DNA from: Natronospira proteinivora
GTDB taxonomy: Bacteria > Pseudomonadota > Gammaproteobacteria > Natronospirales > Natronospiraceae
Direction: 5' to 3'
Length of the DNA stretch: 64,000 bases
NCBI RefSeq assembly: GCF_024170465.1
Contig: NZ_JALJYF010000003.1
Coordinates: 62,001-126,000 of the forward strand
Part shown: in pieces, positions 44,129-54,602 of the stretch
Layout: every line of letters begins with the position of its first letter
Position numbering within the stretch: position 1 is the first letter of the stretch
Notes under the pieces: generated by a model
Databases searched by the model: none
Seen by the model: the letters and a program-made list of their open reading frames with translations, nothing else
What the model was told of the DNA's origin: nothing
Made by a program: the position numbers and the translations under genes

Positions 44129-44956
44129 ATGTCTGCCACCGCCGAAGATATCAGTTCCACCGCCCGTCGCCTGGGCAAGCGTCTGCGTAACCAGACCGGC
44201 CGGGCGATCCAGGATTTCAAGATGATCGAGGATGGTGACCGGGTGATGGTTTGTCTCTCCGGTGGCAAGGATTCATACACCATGCTGGACTTGCTGTTGC
44301 AATTGCAGCGGGCTGCGCCCATCCGCTTTGAGTTGCGGGCGGTGAATCTGGATCAGAAGCAGCCGGGCTTCCCCGAGCATGTATTGCCGGAGTATCTGGA
44401 ATCCCTGGGGGTGGATTATCACGTCATCGAGCAGGACACCTACAGCGTGGTCAAGCGGGTGGTGCCGGAGAACAAGAGTTTTTGTGGACTCTGCTCGCGG
44501 ATGCGGCGTGGGGCGCTCTACGAATACGCCCATCAGGAAGGCTTCAACAAGATTGCCCTGGGCCATCACCGGGACGACATCGTTGAGACCCTGTTTCTGA
44601 ATCTCTTCAACGGGGGGCGTCTGAAGGCCATGCCGCCCAAGCTCAAGTCCGACGATGGACGCAATGTGGTGATCCGGCCCCTGGCCTATTGCCAGGAAAG
44701 CGAGATCGTCCGCTATGCCCGGGCGAGGGACTATCCCATCATCCCCTGTAATCTTTGCGGCTCCCAGGACAACCTCCAGCGCCAGGCCATCAAGGCCATG
44801 CTGGCCGAGTGGGAGCGCACCGCACCGGGGCGGATCGATTCCATCTTCACCGCCATTCAGAATGTCTCCCCCTCCCAGCTGGCCGACCGGGACCTGTTTG
44901 ATTTCGCCGGCCTGCGGGCCGATGCCGGGGCAACCCCTGAAAACACCACCCCGTAG
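44129..44956 (+). CDS. ttcA: tRNA 2-thiocytidine synthetase TtcA
   Basis: A 275-residue protein from ATG 44129 with the PP-loop [13 protein letters not shown] (about residue 45), the two cysteine pairs [13 protein letters not shown] and [10 protein letters not shown] that bind the Fe-S cluster, and [21 protein letters not shown]. It thiolates C32 in certain tRNAs. The long frame upstream belongs to the divergent hydrolase and is not used. A REP-like element follows the stop. Confidence 0.95.
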   Translation: MSATAEDISSTARRLGKRLRNQTGRAIQDFKMIEDGDRVMVCLSGGKDSYTMLDLLLQLQRAAPIRFELRAVNLDQKQPGFPEHVLPEYLESLGVDYHVIEQDTYSVVKRVVPENKSFCGLCSRMRRGALYEYAHQEGFNKIALGHHRDDIVETLFLNLFNGGRLKAMPPKLKSDDGRNVVIRPLAYCQESEIVRYARARDYPIIPCNLCGSQDNLQRQAIKAMLAEWERTAPGRIDSIFTAIQNVSPSQLADRDLFDFAGLRADAGATPENTTP

Positions 44957-44976
44957 GAGCGGATTTATCCGCGATT
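44952..44976. repeat. REP-like element
   Basis: CGTAGGAGCGGATTTATCCG followed by CGATT, overlapping the ttcA stop codon (TAG at 44954-44956). Identical in core to the elements at 29.4 and 57.4 kb. Confidence 0.85.
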
Positions 44977-45052
44977 GGCTGGAGGGCCTCCGGCTAGACT
45001 GTGGGAGCTCCCACCACAGGCCTAGATCGGGTTTTTTTTCACCCCACCCCCC

Positions 45053-45080
45053 TTGACTCTGCAAAGTCCATCCCTATTAT
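45053..45080 (+). promoter_or_regulatory. Sigma-70-type groESL promoter
   Basis: TTGACT (45053-45058), a 16-bp spacer and TATTAT (45075-45080) immediately upstream of and touching the CIRCE element. No alternative heat-shock sigma-32 consensus was recognised. Confidence 0.8.
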
Positions 45081-45106
45081 TAGCACTCGAATCCGGTGAG
45101 TGCTAA
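45080..45106 (+). promoter_or_regulatory. CIRCE operator (HrcA-binding)
   Basis: TTAGCACTC (45080-45088), nine bases GAATCCGGT, then GAGTGCTAA (45098-45106): an exact CIRCE inverted repeat. It abuts the promoter -10, so HrcA binding would block groESL transcription until heat or unfolded protein depletes active HrcA. hrcA itself is not in this window. Confidence 0.97.
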
Positions 45107-45186
45107 CAAAGGCGTGGCGTTTCGCCCGCCGGCGTAGGGCTCACCCTCTGTCAAAGCCAACATGAACCTGTGGAGGAGAAACTCCC

Positions 45187-45477
45187 ATGAAGATGCGTCC
45201 CTTGCATGATCGCGTGGTCGTAAAGCGCGTGGAAGAAGAAACCAAGACCGAAGGCGGGATTGTGATCCCCGATTCCGCGGCCGAAAAGCCCGTTCGGGGC
45301 GAAGTGGTCGCCGTGGGTAACGGTAAGCCGCTGGACAGCGGTGAGACCCGGGCCCTGGACGTGAAGGTCGGGGACAAGGTCCTGTTCGGCAAGTTCGCCG
45401 GCACCGAAGTGAAGGTGGAAGGCGAAGAAGTGCTGGTGATGCGCGAAGACGACATCATGGCCGTGTTCGAAGGCTGA
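45187..45477 (+). CDS. groES: Co-chaperonin GroES
   Basis: A 96-residue protein [31 protein letters not shown]..., with the mobile loop (TEGGIVIP) and C-terminal [16 protein letters not shown]. It caps the GroEL cavity. GGAGGAG precedes the ATG; groEL follows after 67 bp in the CIRCE-controlled operon. Confidence 0.97.
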   Translation: MKMRPLHDRVVVKRVEEETKTEGGIVIPDSAAEKPVRGEVVAVGNGKPLDSGETRALDVKVGDKVLFGKFAGTEVKVEGEEVLVMREDDIMAVFEG

Positions 45478-45538
45478 TAGCGCGCACCCGGTGCACGACC
45501 CGATTTTTTGTTTGATAAAGCCAATTTCAAAGAGGTGA

Positions 45539-47197
<1,659 letters not shown>

Positions 47198-47236
47198 GAC
47201 GCCTGCCATCCGGCAAAACATCCTTCGGGATGATTC

Positions 47237-47270
47237 AGGCCCTGTCTCTTCGGAGGCAGGGCCTTTTTTT
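47237..47270 (+). terminator. Intrinsic terminator of groESL
   Basis: AGGCCCTG (47237-47244) and CAGGGCCT (47257-47264) flank a short loop, with seven Ts from 47264. Confidence 0.93.
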
Positions 47271-47459
47271 GTTTCCACTTATCGGCGGGTGTCTACTGCC
47301 GGTCACTGTGGGAAGCCGCCATGCCGCCATTCAGGACTTGGATTCGGTATCATGAGAAGTATACGCTGATTTTCTCAATCTGGCCCCGGCTTCGTGCTAT
47401 GTTAGGGAAAGTGAGCCCACTAGCAAGTTGTCATTTTTCCTGAGCAGAAAGGCTTCAGC

Positions 47460-49295
47460 ATGTCCGAAGAGACAGCGGGAGGGAGTTGGAAGTCCCGTTA
47501 TGAGACAGCACTCCAGAAGATGTCCGAAGAAGCTGGGGCGGCTGAGCAACTGGAGGCCCGTCTGCGTGCCGCCATCAGTCGTCTGGCCGTGCTTGGCCTG
47601 GGTGGGGATCGGGAATTGGACCGGCGACTGGAAAAGCTGCGCGAAGCGATCCACCTGGAATCCGCCAGTGATGATGTCCTGAAGCTGGTGGATGGTGTCA
47701 GCGCTCGGGTCCGCCTGCTGGCCGAAGAGGATATTTCCCAGCAGCCCGTGCAGGGCGATGATGCCTACCGCCGTTTCCTGACGAATCTCCTGCTGCTCCT
47801 GCGCCAGACCGCACCGGACGACGCCCGGGTTTTTAGCCTGCTTAGCCGGGTTCGGGGTGCTGGGCAGCATGATCTGCCCGCCCTTTCCATGGCGGTGGAG
47901 AACCTGGTTACCCAGAAGTTGAGCAGTGCCGAGCGCAAGTCGAATGAGAACGGTCTGTTTGGGAAACTGTTTGGTGGCGGGGGAGACAGCCCGGAGGACA
48001 AGGGCAATCAGGCCATGCAGTTATTGCTTGAGCGCTTGCATCAGCACAGGGCCCGGGAACAGCAGCATGCCTTCGACGACCTCAAGCGTCGTTTGAAGCA
48101 TGAGGGCTCGCGAGCCCTGATACCGGTAGCGGCGGAAGTGGCCGAACTGTTGGAGCGAGAAACCCGGCCCCAGCCATCCAGTCCGGCCAGCAACGAGCCC
48201 GGGAAACGGGCCGCTGAATTCCCCTTGCCCGGTGGCAAGCCCTTGTCGCAGGTGGTGCTGGCCTTGCGCTTGCCCGATGAATTTGCGGATACCGCCGATG
48301 CCCTGGTTCGCCAGGCGGATGAAGTCTTTTCCGATCCCAAACGCCTCACCGGCTGGTTGGCCGAGTTGACCGGGGTGATTCGGCATTTCCGCACGCAGCT
48401 GGAACAGGAGCGCAAGGGACTGCACCATTTCCTGGAAAAGACCCTCAGTCGCCTGGCGGAGCTGGATGGGCATTTTGATGCCGAAGATGAAGAGCGTCGG
48501 CGGGCCGCGGAAAAGGCCCATGGCCTGGATCAGCAGCTGGACAGCGAGTTGTCACGGCTGCGCCATTCCCTGTCGGATGGACAGGATATGAGCCAACTGC
48601 AGCAGCAGATCACCCGTCATGTGGATTCCCTGGGCAAGGGGATTCGCCTGCGCCGGCAGCTGGACGATGATCGAGAGCGGGCCATGGAGCGCCGATTGCG
48701 GGAAATGCGTGAGCGGGTGGCCGATCTGGAGAAGGAAAGCGATCAGCTTCGGGACAGCCTGCGCACGGCTTCCCGGCGTTCGGTGCTGGATCCCCTGACT
48801 CGCTTACCCAACCGTCGGGCCTGGAATGAGCGGGTGGCCTATGAATGGGCCCGCCAGCAACGTCGGTCCCGTCCCTTGTCGCTGATTATCTGTGCCCTGG
48901 ACGATATCAGTCTGATCAATGATCGCCTGGGGCCGGAGGCGGGGGATGTGGCTATCGCCGATTTTGCCGAAAAGCTGGCGGCATCGACCCAGCCGGGCGA
49001 TTTCGTGGCCCGCCTGGAAGGGGTGGAGTTTGCCCTTCTGCTGCCGGATGTGGATTCTGATGATGCCCTGGAGGCAGCCCGGCTATTGAGCGAGCGATTG
49101 ACGGGTGGCGATTTCGTCTATGAAGACATTCCCTTTTCCCTCTCGGGGGTGTTCGGCCTGGCCGAATTCGGGGAACAGGATAGCCCCGAGGCGGTGGTCA
49201 GACGGGCCCGCCAGGTTCTTCACGAGGCCCGGCTTGAGGGGGCGGTGTATCGCCTGGCGCCCCTCCCGGTGCCCGAGCAGGAAAAGCACGGTTGA
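47460..49295 (+). CDS. GGDEF-type protein with degenerate active site
   Basis: A 611-residue soluble protein: a long helical N-terminal part (residues about 1-425, with coiled-coil stretches such as REMRERVADLEKESDQLRDSLRTASRRS) followed by a GGDEF-fold domain starting DPLTRLPNRRAWNERVAYEWARQQRRSRPLSLIICALDDISLINDRLG. The expected GGDEF loop reads RLEGVEFALLLP, so the first Gly and the Asp are replaced (E-G-V-E-F). That predicts no cyclase activity; it may be a c-di-GMP receptor or scaffold. The layout recalls DgcP-like pole-associated proteins, an inference from domain order only. Confidence 0.82.
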   Translation: MSEETAGGSWKSRYETALQKMSEEAGAAEQLEARLRAAISRLAVLGLGGDRELDRRLEKLREAIHLESASDDVLKLVDGVSARVRLLAEEDISQQPVQGDDAYRRFLTNLLLLLRQTAPDDARVFSLLSRVRGAGQHDLPALSMAVENLVTQKLSSAERKSNENGLFGKLFGGGGDSPEDKGNQAMQLLLERLHQHRAREQQHAFDDLKRRLKHEGSRALIPVAAEVAELLERETRPQPSSPASNEPGKRAAEFPLPGGKPLSQVVLALRLPDEFADTADALVRQADEVFSDPKRLTGWLAELTGVIRHFRTQLEQERKGLHHFLEKTLSRLAELDGHFDAEDEERRRAAEKAHGLDQQLDSELSRLRHSLSDGQDMSQLQQQITRHVDSLGKGIRLRRQLDDDRERAMERRLREMRERVADLEKESDQLRDSLRTASRRSVLDPLTRLPNRRAWNERVAYEWARQQRRSRPLSLIICALDDISLINDRLGPEAGDVAIADFAEKLAASTQPGDFVARLEGVEFALLLPDVDSDDALEAARLLSERLTGGDFVYEDIPFSLSGVFGLAEFGEQDSPEAVVRRARQVLHEARLEGAVYRLAPLPVPEQEKHG

Positions 49296-49337
49296 AGTGG
49301 GCCTAGAATAGCGAAGCACCCGGCCGACGCCCCTGGT

Positions 49338-51413
49338 TCATGCTGTTTTCTCGATGAACCAGCATTGGTGAATCCGCTGATTGCGGCGAAAATCCTCGGG
49401 AATGCTGGGCCCGCTCATGTCCTTTATTGATATCCCCTCACCAGCTTCAAATGCCATTTTGAAATTTCTCAGATTGCAGGAGAAGATCAGCAGGCCTCCC
49501 GGACGCAGGCGGTCCAGGCTGAGTTGAATCAGCTGCTGATGGTCCCGCTGGATATCCAGGGTGGTGTCGGTGTTGCTGGAGTTGGAGAAGGTGGGCGGGT
49601 CCAGCAGGATCAGATCCCATTGCGCCCGTTCAGTGGCCAGCCATTGCACGCAGTCGGCCTTGATCAGGCGATGATCGCCCTGGTCGAAACCGTTGAGGTG
49701 CAGATTGCGCCGGGCCCAGTCCAGATAGGTCCGGCTCAGGTCCACGCTGGTGGTGCTCTTGGCCCCGCCTAAAGCCGCCTGGACCGTGGCGGTTCCCGTG
49801 TAGGCGAAGAGATTGAGCATGTCCTTGCCCGCCGCCCGTTCCCGCACCCACTGGCGGACGGGGCGGTGATCCAGAAACAGGCCGGTATCCAGATAATCCG
49901 TGAGATTGACCTCCAGGCGGGCCGGGCCCTCGTGCACCGCCAGGGTCAGGCCCCGGTCTCCCAGGCGGCCGTATTGCTGGCTGCCCTTTTGCGGGCGCCG
50001 GGTCTTGAGGTGAACGTTTTCACCCGGCAACCCCAGGGCCCGGGCGATGGCGGCCAGCCCGGCGGCTAGGCGGCGTTCGGCCTTGGCCACGGAGATTTCC
50101 TTGGGCGGGGCGTACTCCTGGACCACGGCATGATCACCGTAGCGGTCCACGGCCAGGGCGAATTCGGGAATGTCGGCGTCATAGACCCGATAGGCATCGG
50201 TCTCGGCCCGCTTGAGCCAGCGCTTTAGGTGCTTGAGGTTCTTCTCCAGGCGGTTTTCCAGGTCCCGGCCTTCCCGCGGCGGTGGCGCCCACAGGCTTAC
50301 CAGACGGCAGTCGATGGTCCCGTTGCGAAAACGCTGCTCCTTGCGTCGGTCCAGACCGGTATGCCGGCAGAAGCCGATGTCCGGGGTCAGCAGGCTTACT
50401 GCCCAGCCGTGCATGGGCCCGCGCAGGCGCTCGCCCAGTTCGCTGAACAGGGCGGGCAGGCTTTCCCGCTCCTCCATGCGCTCCCCATAGGGGGGGTTGC
50501 TGATCACCAGGCCGCGTTCAGTGCCCGGCGGCGGGCGCAGTTCACCGGCCTCGCGCTGGGCAAAAATCAGCCAGCCGTCCAGCCCGGCGCTCTGGGCATT
50601 GCGGCGGGCCGAATCCACCGCGTTGGCGTCCCGGTCATAGCCCACCAGACGGGCCTCGGGGGGCTCCAACTCACTCAAGGCCTTGCGTGCCGGCTGGCGA
50701 ATGGAGCGCCATAGCTCGATGTCATGTTTCGGCCAGCCGTGAAAACCCCAGCGCTTGCGATAGGCCCCCGGGGCGATGCCGGCCTTCATCAGGGCCGCTT
50801 CGATGACCAGGGTGCCGCTGCCGCAAAAGGGGTCCACCAGATGATCCTGTTCCGGCCAACCGGCGGCCATGAGCAGGGCGGCGGCCAGGTTTTCCTTGAT
50901 GGGGGCGGTCATCTGACGGCCCCGGTAGCCGCGCCGGTGCAGGGGCCCGCCGCCCAGGTCCCGGGCCAGACTGATGCGCTCGCCATCAAAGTGGACATGG
51001 AACAGCACATCCGGGGCCTCCGGATCCAGCTCCGGGTGGGCGCGGCCATTGGCGGCCAGGCTGTCCACGATGCCGTCCTTGACCCGCTGGCGGCCGAAAC
51101 GGCTGTGGCGGATCCAGCTGCCGGTGCCGTGGAAGTCGATGGCAATGGAGGCGTCTTCGGGGATCTGTGATGCCCAGTCCACACCGGCGAGGGTTTTGGT
51201 CAAGGCTTCGTCCGTATGCGCCGGACCCTCACCCAGGGGGTCAAGCACCCGGGCAGCCACCCGGCTGTAAAGACAGGCCCGGTAGACCCCGCCCAGATCG
51301 GTCTCGGCCACCAGCCGACGACCGCCCCGTTCCACGATCTCAAGACCCAGGGCTTGCAACTCTTTTTCCAGCCAGGGGCCGCAATGGGGCGGGCAAAGCA
51401 CGGTAATTCTCAC
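49338..51413 (-). CDS. rlmL: 23S rRNA methyltransferase RlmKL
   Basis: A 691-residue fusion enzyme from GTG 51413 with GGAG upstream: THUMP domain, an RlmL-type m2G2445 methyltransferase (DPFCGSGTLVIEAAL, SNPPYGERM) and a C-terminal RlmK-type m7G2069 methyltransferase (NLFAYTGTATVQAALGGAKSTTSVDLS, LLDPPTFSNSS). It is the gammaproteobacterial bifunctional form and methylates two guanines near the peptidyl-transferase centre. Divergent from glnE. Confidence 0.95.
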   Translation of the reverse strand: MRITVLCPPHCGPWLEKELQALGLEIVERGGRRLVAETDLGGVYRACLYSRVAARVLDPLGEGPAHTDEALTKTLAGVDWASQIPEDASIAIDFHGTGSWIRHSRFGRQRVKDGIVDSLAANGRAHPELDPEAPDVLFHVHFDGERISLARDLGGGPLHRRGYRGRQMTAPIKENLAAALLMAAGWPEQDHLVDPFCGSGTLVIEAALMKAGIAPGAYRKRWGFHGWPKHDIELWRSIRQPARKALSELEPPEARLVGYDRDANAVDSARRNAQSAGLDGWLIFAQREAGELRPPPGTERGLVISNPPYGERMEERESLPALFSELGERLRGPMHGWAVSLLTPDIGFCRHTGLDRRKEQRFRNGTIDCRLVSLWAPPPREGRDLENRLEKNLKHLKRWLKRAETDAYRVYDADIPEFALAVDRYGDHAVVQEYAPPKEISVAKAERRLAAGLAAIARALGLPGENVHLKTRRPQKGSQQYGRLGDRGLTLAVHEGPARLEVNLTDYLDTGLFLDHRPVRQWVRERAAGKDMLNLFAYTGTATVQAALGGAKSTTSVDLSRTYLDWARRNLHLNGFDQGDHRLIKADCVQWLATERAQWDLILLDPPTFSNSSNTDTTLDIQRDHQQLIQLSLDRLRPGGLLIFSCNLRNFKMAFEAGEGISIKDMSGPSIPEDFRRNQRIHQCWFIEKTA

Positions 51414-51543
51414 AATCGGTCTCCGGTTCGGTCTTGATCGCTTATCGGGGGCGCCATGATAACCCGTGATCGCACCGGCAGGGGCTGGCCGCTGCCCCAC
51501 CCATCGGTCATCATGGCCCCTTGTAACCACGGAGGAGGCATCG

Positions 51544-54321
51544 GTGCCCCAGCAACTGCGCGAGGACTACCCGGATTTGGCGGACAAGGGCCTGGAACAC
51601 GTTCTGGCCGTCAGCCCCTATATCGAACATGCCTTTGCTCGCGATGAGGGCCTGGCCGAGTGGCTGCTGACAGCGGATCGGCTGGAGACGGTACAAAGCC
51701 CCGAGGCCATTGCCGAACGCTGGGCGGGGCTCCGCGAGATGGAACAGGAGGCCGACTTGATGCGGGCCCTGCGCCGGGCCCGCAACCGGGAAATGGTGCT
51801 CTGTCTCTGGCGGGACCTGCAGGGCTGGGCCTCGCTGGCCGAAACCCTGGCGGCCTTGAGTGCCACGGCGGATACCCTGATCAGTGCGGCCCATGACTGG
51901 GCCGAGGCCAAGCTCCAGGCCCGCCATGGCATCCCCCGCAACGCCGAGGGCGAGGTCCAGTCCCTGGTGGTGCTGGCCCTGGGCAAGCTGGGCGGCCAGG
52001 AACTGAATTTCTCCTCCGATGTGGATCTTATCTTTGTCTTCCCCGAGGCCGGGGAGACCGACGGTGAGCGCTGCCTGGACAATGAGCCTTTCTTTGTCCG
52101 CCTGGGCCAGCAAATGATCCGGCTCTTGGATGAGACCACCGCCGACGGCCAGGTCTATCGCGTGGACATGCGTCTGCGCCCCTTCGGGGCCAGTGGGCCC
52201 CTGGTGATGAATTTCACCGGGGTGGAAACCTATTACCAGCTCCATGGCCGGGAATGGGAGCGCTATGCCCTGATCAAGGCCCGCCCGGTGGCGGGGGATA
52301 TTGAAGCCGGCGAAGACTTGATGAAGACCTTGCGGCCCTTTGTATATCGCCGCTACCTGGATTACTCGGTCTTCGGCTCCCTGCGGGACATGAAACAAGG
52401 GATTCGCCGGGAGGTCCGCCGCAAGGGCCTGGAAGCTAACATCAAGCTGGGCCGAGGCGGGATCCGGGAGATCGAGTTCATCGCCCAGCTCTTTCAGTTG
52501 ATTCGCGGCGGTCGTGAGCCGGCCCTTCAGAGCCGTCGTCTGCTGCCGGTGCTGGCGGCCATCGGTGAGCAGGGTCATCTGGAGAAGACCACGGTGGCCG
52601 AGCTGAGCCAGGCTTATGAATGTCTGCGCCGCCTGGAGAACCGTATTCAGGGCCTGCACGATGCCCAGACCCATGATCTGCCCCGGGATTCGGACGACCA
52701 GGCCCGCCTGTTGAAAGCCATGGACATGGCGGAATGGTCGGAACTGGAGGACAGGGTGGCGGCGGTTCGCCAGACCGTGGCGGCCGCCTTTGACGATGTC
52801 TTCGTGGGCCCGGCCTTACCGGAAGAGCAGCAAAGCGGCAATGCCTTCGCCGATCTCTGGCAGGACCGCCTGGATGAGGCGCCCGCCGACAAGCTACTGC
52901 GGCGAACCGGTTTCGAGGACCCGGCCCGGGCCCGCCAATTGCTGGCCAGTCTGCGTGAATCCCATCCGGTGCGTCGCATGGGCGAACGCGGGCGTCAACG
53001 CCTGGATCGCCTGCTGCCCTCGGTGCTGCACCTGGCCGCCGGCAAGGACAACGCCGTGGCCACCCTGCAGCAGATGTTGCAGGTGGTGGAGGCGATCGCC
53101 ACCCGTACCGCTTACCTGGCCCTGCTGGTGGAAAACCCCCGGGCCCTGGAGCACCTGGGCCGCTTGTGTTCGGCCAGTCCCTGGGTGGCGGATCGGATTG
53201 CCCGCCACCCCCTGTTGCTGGATGAGCTGATTGATCCGCGCATCTTTCAGCAGGCCCCGGCCCCGGAGGACTATGCCCAGGAGCTGGATGCCCTGCTACG
53301 CCCGGCCGGCGAGGACCTGGAACGGCTCATGGATGGGCTGCGGGAGTTTCATCAGGCGGTGGTGCTTCGGATTGTGGCCGCCGATATCAACGGTACCCTG
53401 AGCGCCCGCCAGGCCAGTGATCGTTTGACCTTGCTGGCCGAGCTGATTCTCGACCGGGTCCAGTCCATTGCCCGGGCCGATCTGATCCGCCGCCATGGCC
53501 ATCCCCGCTGCCAGGATCCCGAGCCCCGGGAGCCGGGTTTCATCACCGTGGCCTACGGCAAGCTGGGCAGCCATGAACTGGCCTATGGTTCCGATCTGGA
53601 CCTGGTCTTTCTGCATGACAGTGCCGGCGAGGAACAGCAGACCGATGGCGAGCGTTGCCTGGATAACGGCCAGTTCTTCGCCCGCCTGGCCCAGCGGATT
53701 ATCCACCAGCTGGCCACCCCCACCCCGGCGGGGGTGCTGTATGAAGTGGATACCCGCCTGCGGCCCAGCGGTGCATCCGGCTTGCTGGTGAGTGGACTGG
53801 CGGCCTTTGTCCAGTACCAGAGCGAGAAGGCCTGGACCTGGGAGCACCAGGCCTTGCTGCGGGCCCGGGCGGTGGCCGGGGAGGCCGGGCTGCGGGATCG
53901 TTTCGAGCAGGCCCGCCGGGAGATACTGGCCCGGCCCCGGGACGAGGCCGGGTTGCGGGACGATATTGTGGCCATGCGATCCCGCATGCTGGAAAGCCAT
54001 GCCAGCGGCGAGGATGATCCCAAGCGGGATGCCGGCGGCCTGGTGGATATCGAGTTCCTGGCCCAGTACTGGGCCCTGCGCCATGCTGCGGACCACCCCG
54101 AGATTCTCGCCCGCACCAGCACCATCGGCCTGTTGGAGGCCCTGGCCGAGGCCGGCTGTATTGAGCGGGCCCAGGCCGAGACCCTGGCCGAGGCCGCCGA
54201 GCAGCTGAGAGCGGCCATCCATGCCCGGACCCTGGCGGGGGATCGGGCCATCCGACAGGCCGAATCCCTGGCCGAGGTACGTAGCGAGGTGGCCCGGATC
54301 TGGGATCAGACTCTGGTATAA
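51544..54321 (+). CDS. glnE: Glutamine synthetase adenylyltransferase/deadenylase
   Basis: A 925-residue protein from GTG 51544 (GGAGGAGG 5 nt upstream). Two nucleotidyltransferase modules are visible: LGGQELNFSSDVDLIFVFPEAG (deadenylylating half) and LGSHELAYGSDLDLVFLHDSAG (adenylylating half), each followed by a long helical segment. It controls glutamine synthetase by attaching or removing AMP in response to PII and glutamine. It is followed by a small zinc-finger gene instead of ilvE. Confidence 0.95.
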   Translation: MPQQLREDYPDLADKGLEHVLAVSPYIEHAFARDEGLAEWLLTADRLETVQSPEAIAERWAGLREMEQEADLMRALRRARNREMVLCLWRDLQGWASLAETLAALSATADTLISAAHDWAEAKLQARHGIPRNAEGEVQSLVVLALGKLGGQELNFSSDVDLIFVFPEAGETDGERCLDNEPFFVRLGQQMIRLLDETTADGQVYRVDMRLRPFGASGPLVMNFTGVETYYQLHGREWERYALIKARPVAGDIEAGEDLMKTLRPFVYRRYLDYSVFGSLRDMKQGIRREVRRKGLEANIKLGRGGIREIEFIAQLFQLIRGGREPALQSRRLLPVLAAIGEQGHLEKTTVAELSQAYECLRRLENRIQGLHDAQTHDLPRDSDDQARLLKAMDMAEWSELEDRVAAVRQTVAAAFDDVFVGPALPEEQQSGNAFADLWQDRLDEAPADKLLRRTGFEDPARARQLLASLRESHPVRRMGERGRQRLDRLLPSVLHLAAGKDNAVATLQQMLQVVEAIATRTAYLALLVENPRALEHLGRLCSASPWVADRIARHPLLLDELIDPRIFQQAPAPEDYAQELDALLRPAGEDLERLMDGLREFHQAVVLRIVAADINGTLSARQASDRLTLLAELILDRVQSIARADLIRRHGHPRCQDPEPREPGFITVAYGKLGSHELAYGSDLDLVFLHDSAGEEQQTDGERCLDNGQFFARLAQRIIHQLATPTPAGVLYEVDTRLRPSGASGLLVSGLAAFVQYQSEKAWTWEHQALLRARAVAGEAGLRDRFEQARREILARPRDEAGLRDDIVAMRSRMLESHASGEDDPKRDAGGLVDIEFLAQYWALRHAADHPEILARTSTIGLLEALAEAGCIERAQAETLAEAAEQLRAAIHARTLAGDRAIRQAESLAEVRSEVARIWDQTLV

Positions 54322-54379
54322 TTGCCAGGCTTTCCGGGCGGCCCGCGATCGGGCCGGGTTCAATCTTTTGGAGGTTGCT

Positions 54380-54595
54380 GTGGCAGATAACAAGGCCGAG
54401 GCGGTTGCCCGTAATCAGGCGACGCCCAACGATCAAATGCGCTATGAAGTGAGCCGGGAGGATTTTCCCGTGCATTGCCCCCAGCCCAGCATGAGTCTCT
54501 GGAATTCCCACCCCCGGGTCTACATCCCGGTGGCCGAGCAGGGTGAGGCCCGCTGTCCTTATTGTGGCGCGCTATACGTTCTGACCGATCGCTGA
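54380..54595 (+). CDS. CHCC-type zinc-finger protein
   Basis: A 71-residue protein from GTG 54380 with TTGGAGG upstream. The C-terminal half reads VHCPQPSMSLWNSHPRVYIPVAEQGEARCPYCGALY, the C-x-H-x-C-x2-C zinc site of the zf-CHCC family, related to the NDUFS6-type zinc domain. Bacterial members are stand-alone and uncharacterised. 7 bp upstream of the glycosyltransferase gene, so co-expressed with it. Confidence 0.88.
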   Translation: MADNKAEAVARNQATPNDQMRYEVSREDFPVHCPQPSMSLWNSHPRVYIPVAEQGEARCPYCGALYVLTDR

Positions 54596-54602
54596 TCCGG
54601 TC

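Noticed and set aside
53296-54393. 365-codon minus-strand open frame over glnE
   Set aside because: Shadow of the second nucleotidyltransferase module; no domain visible.
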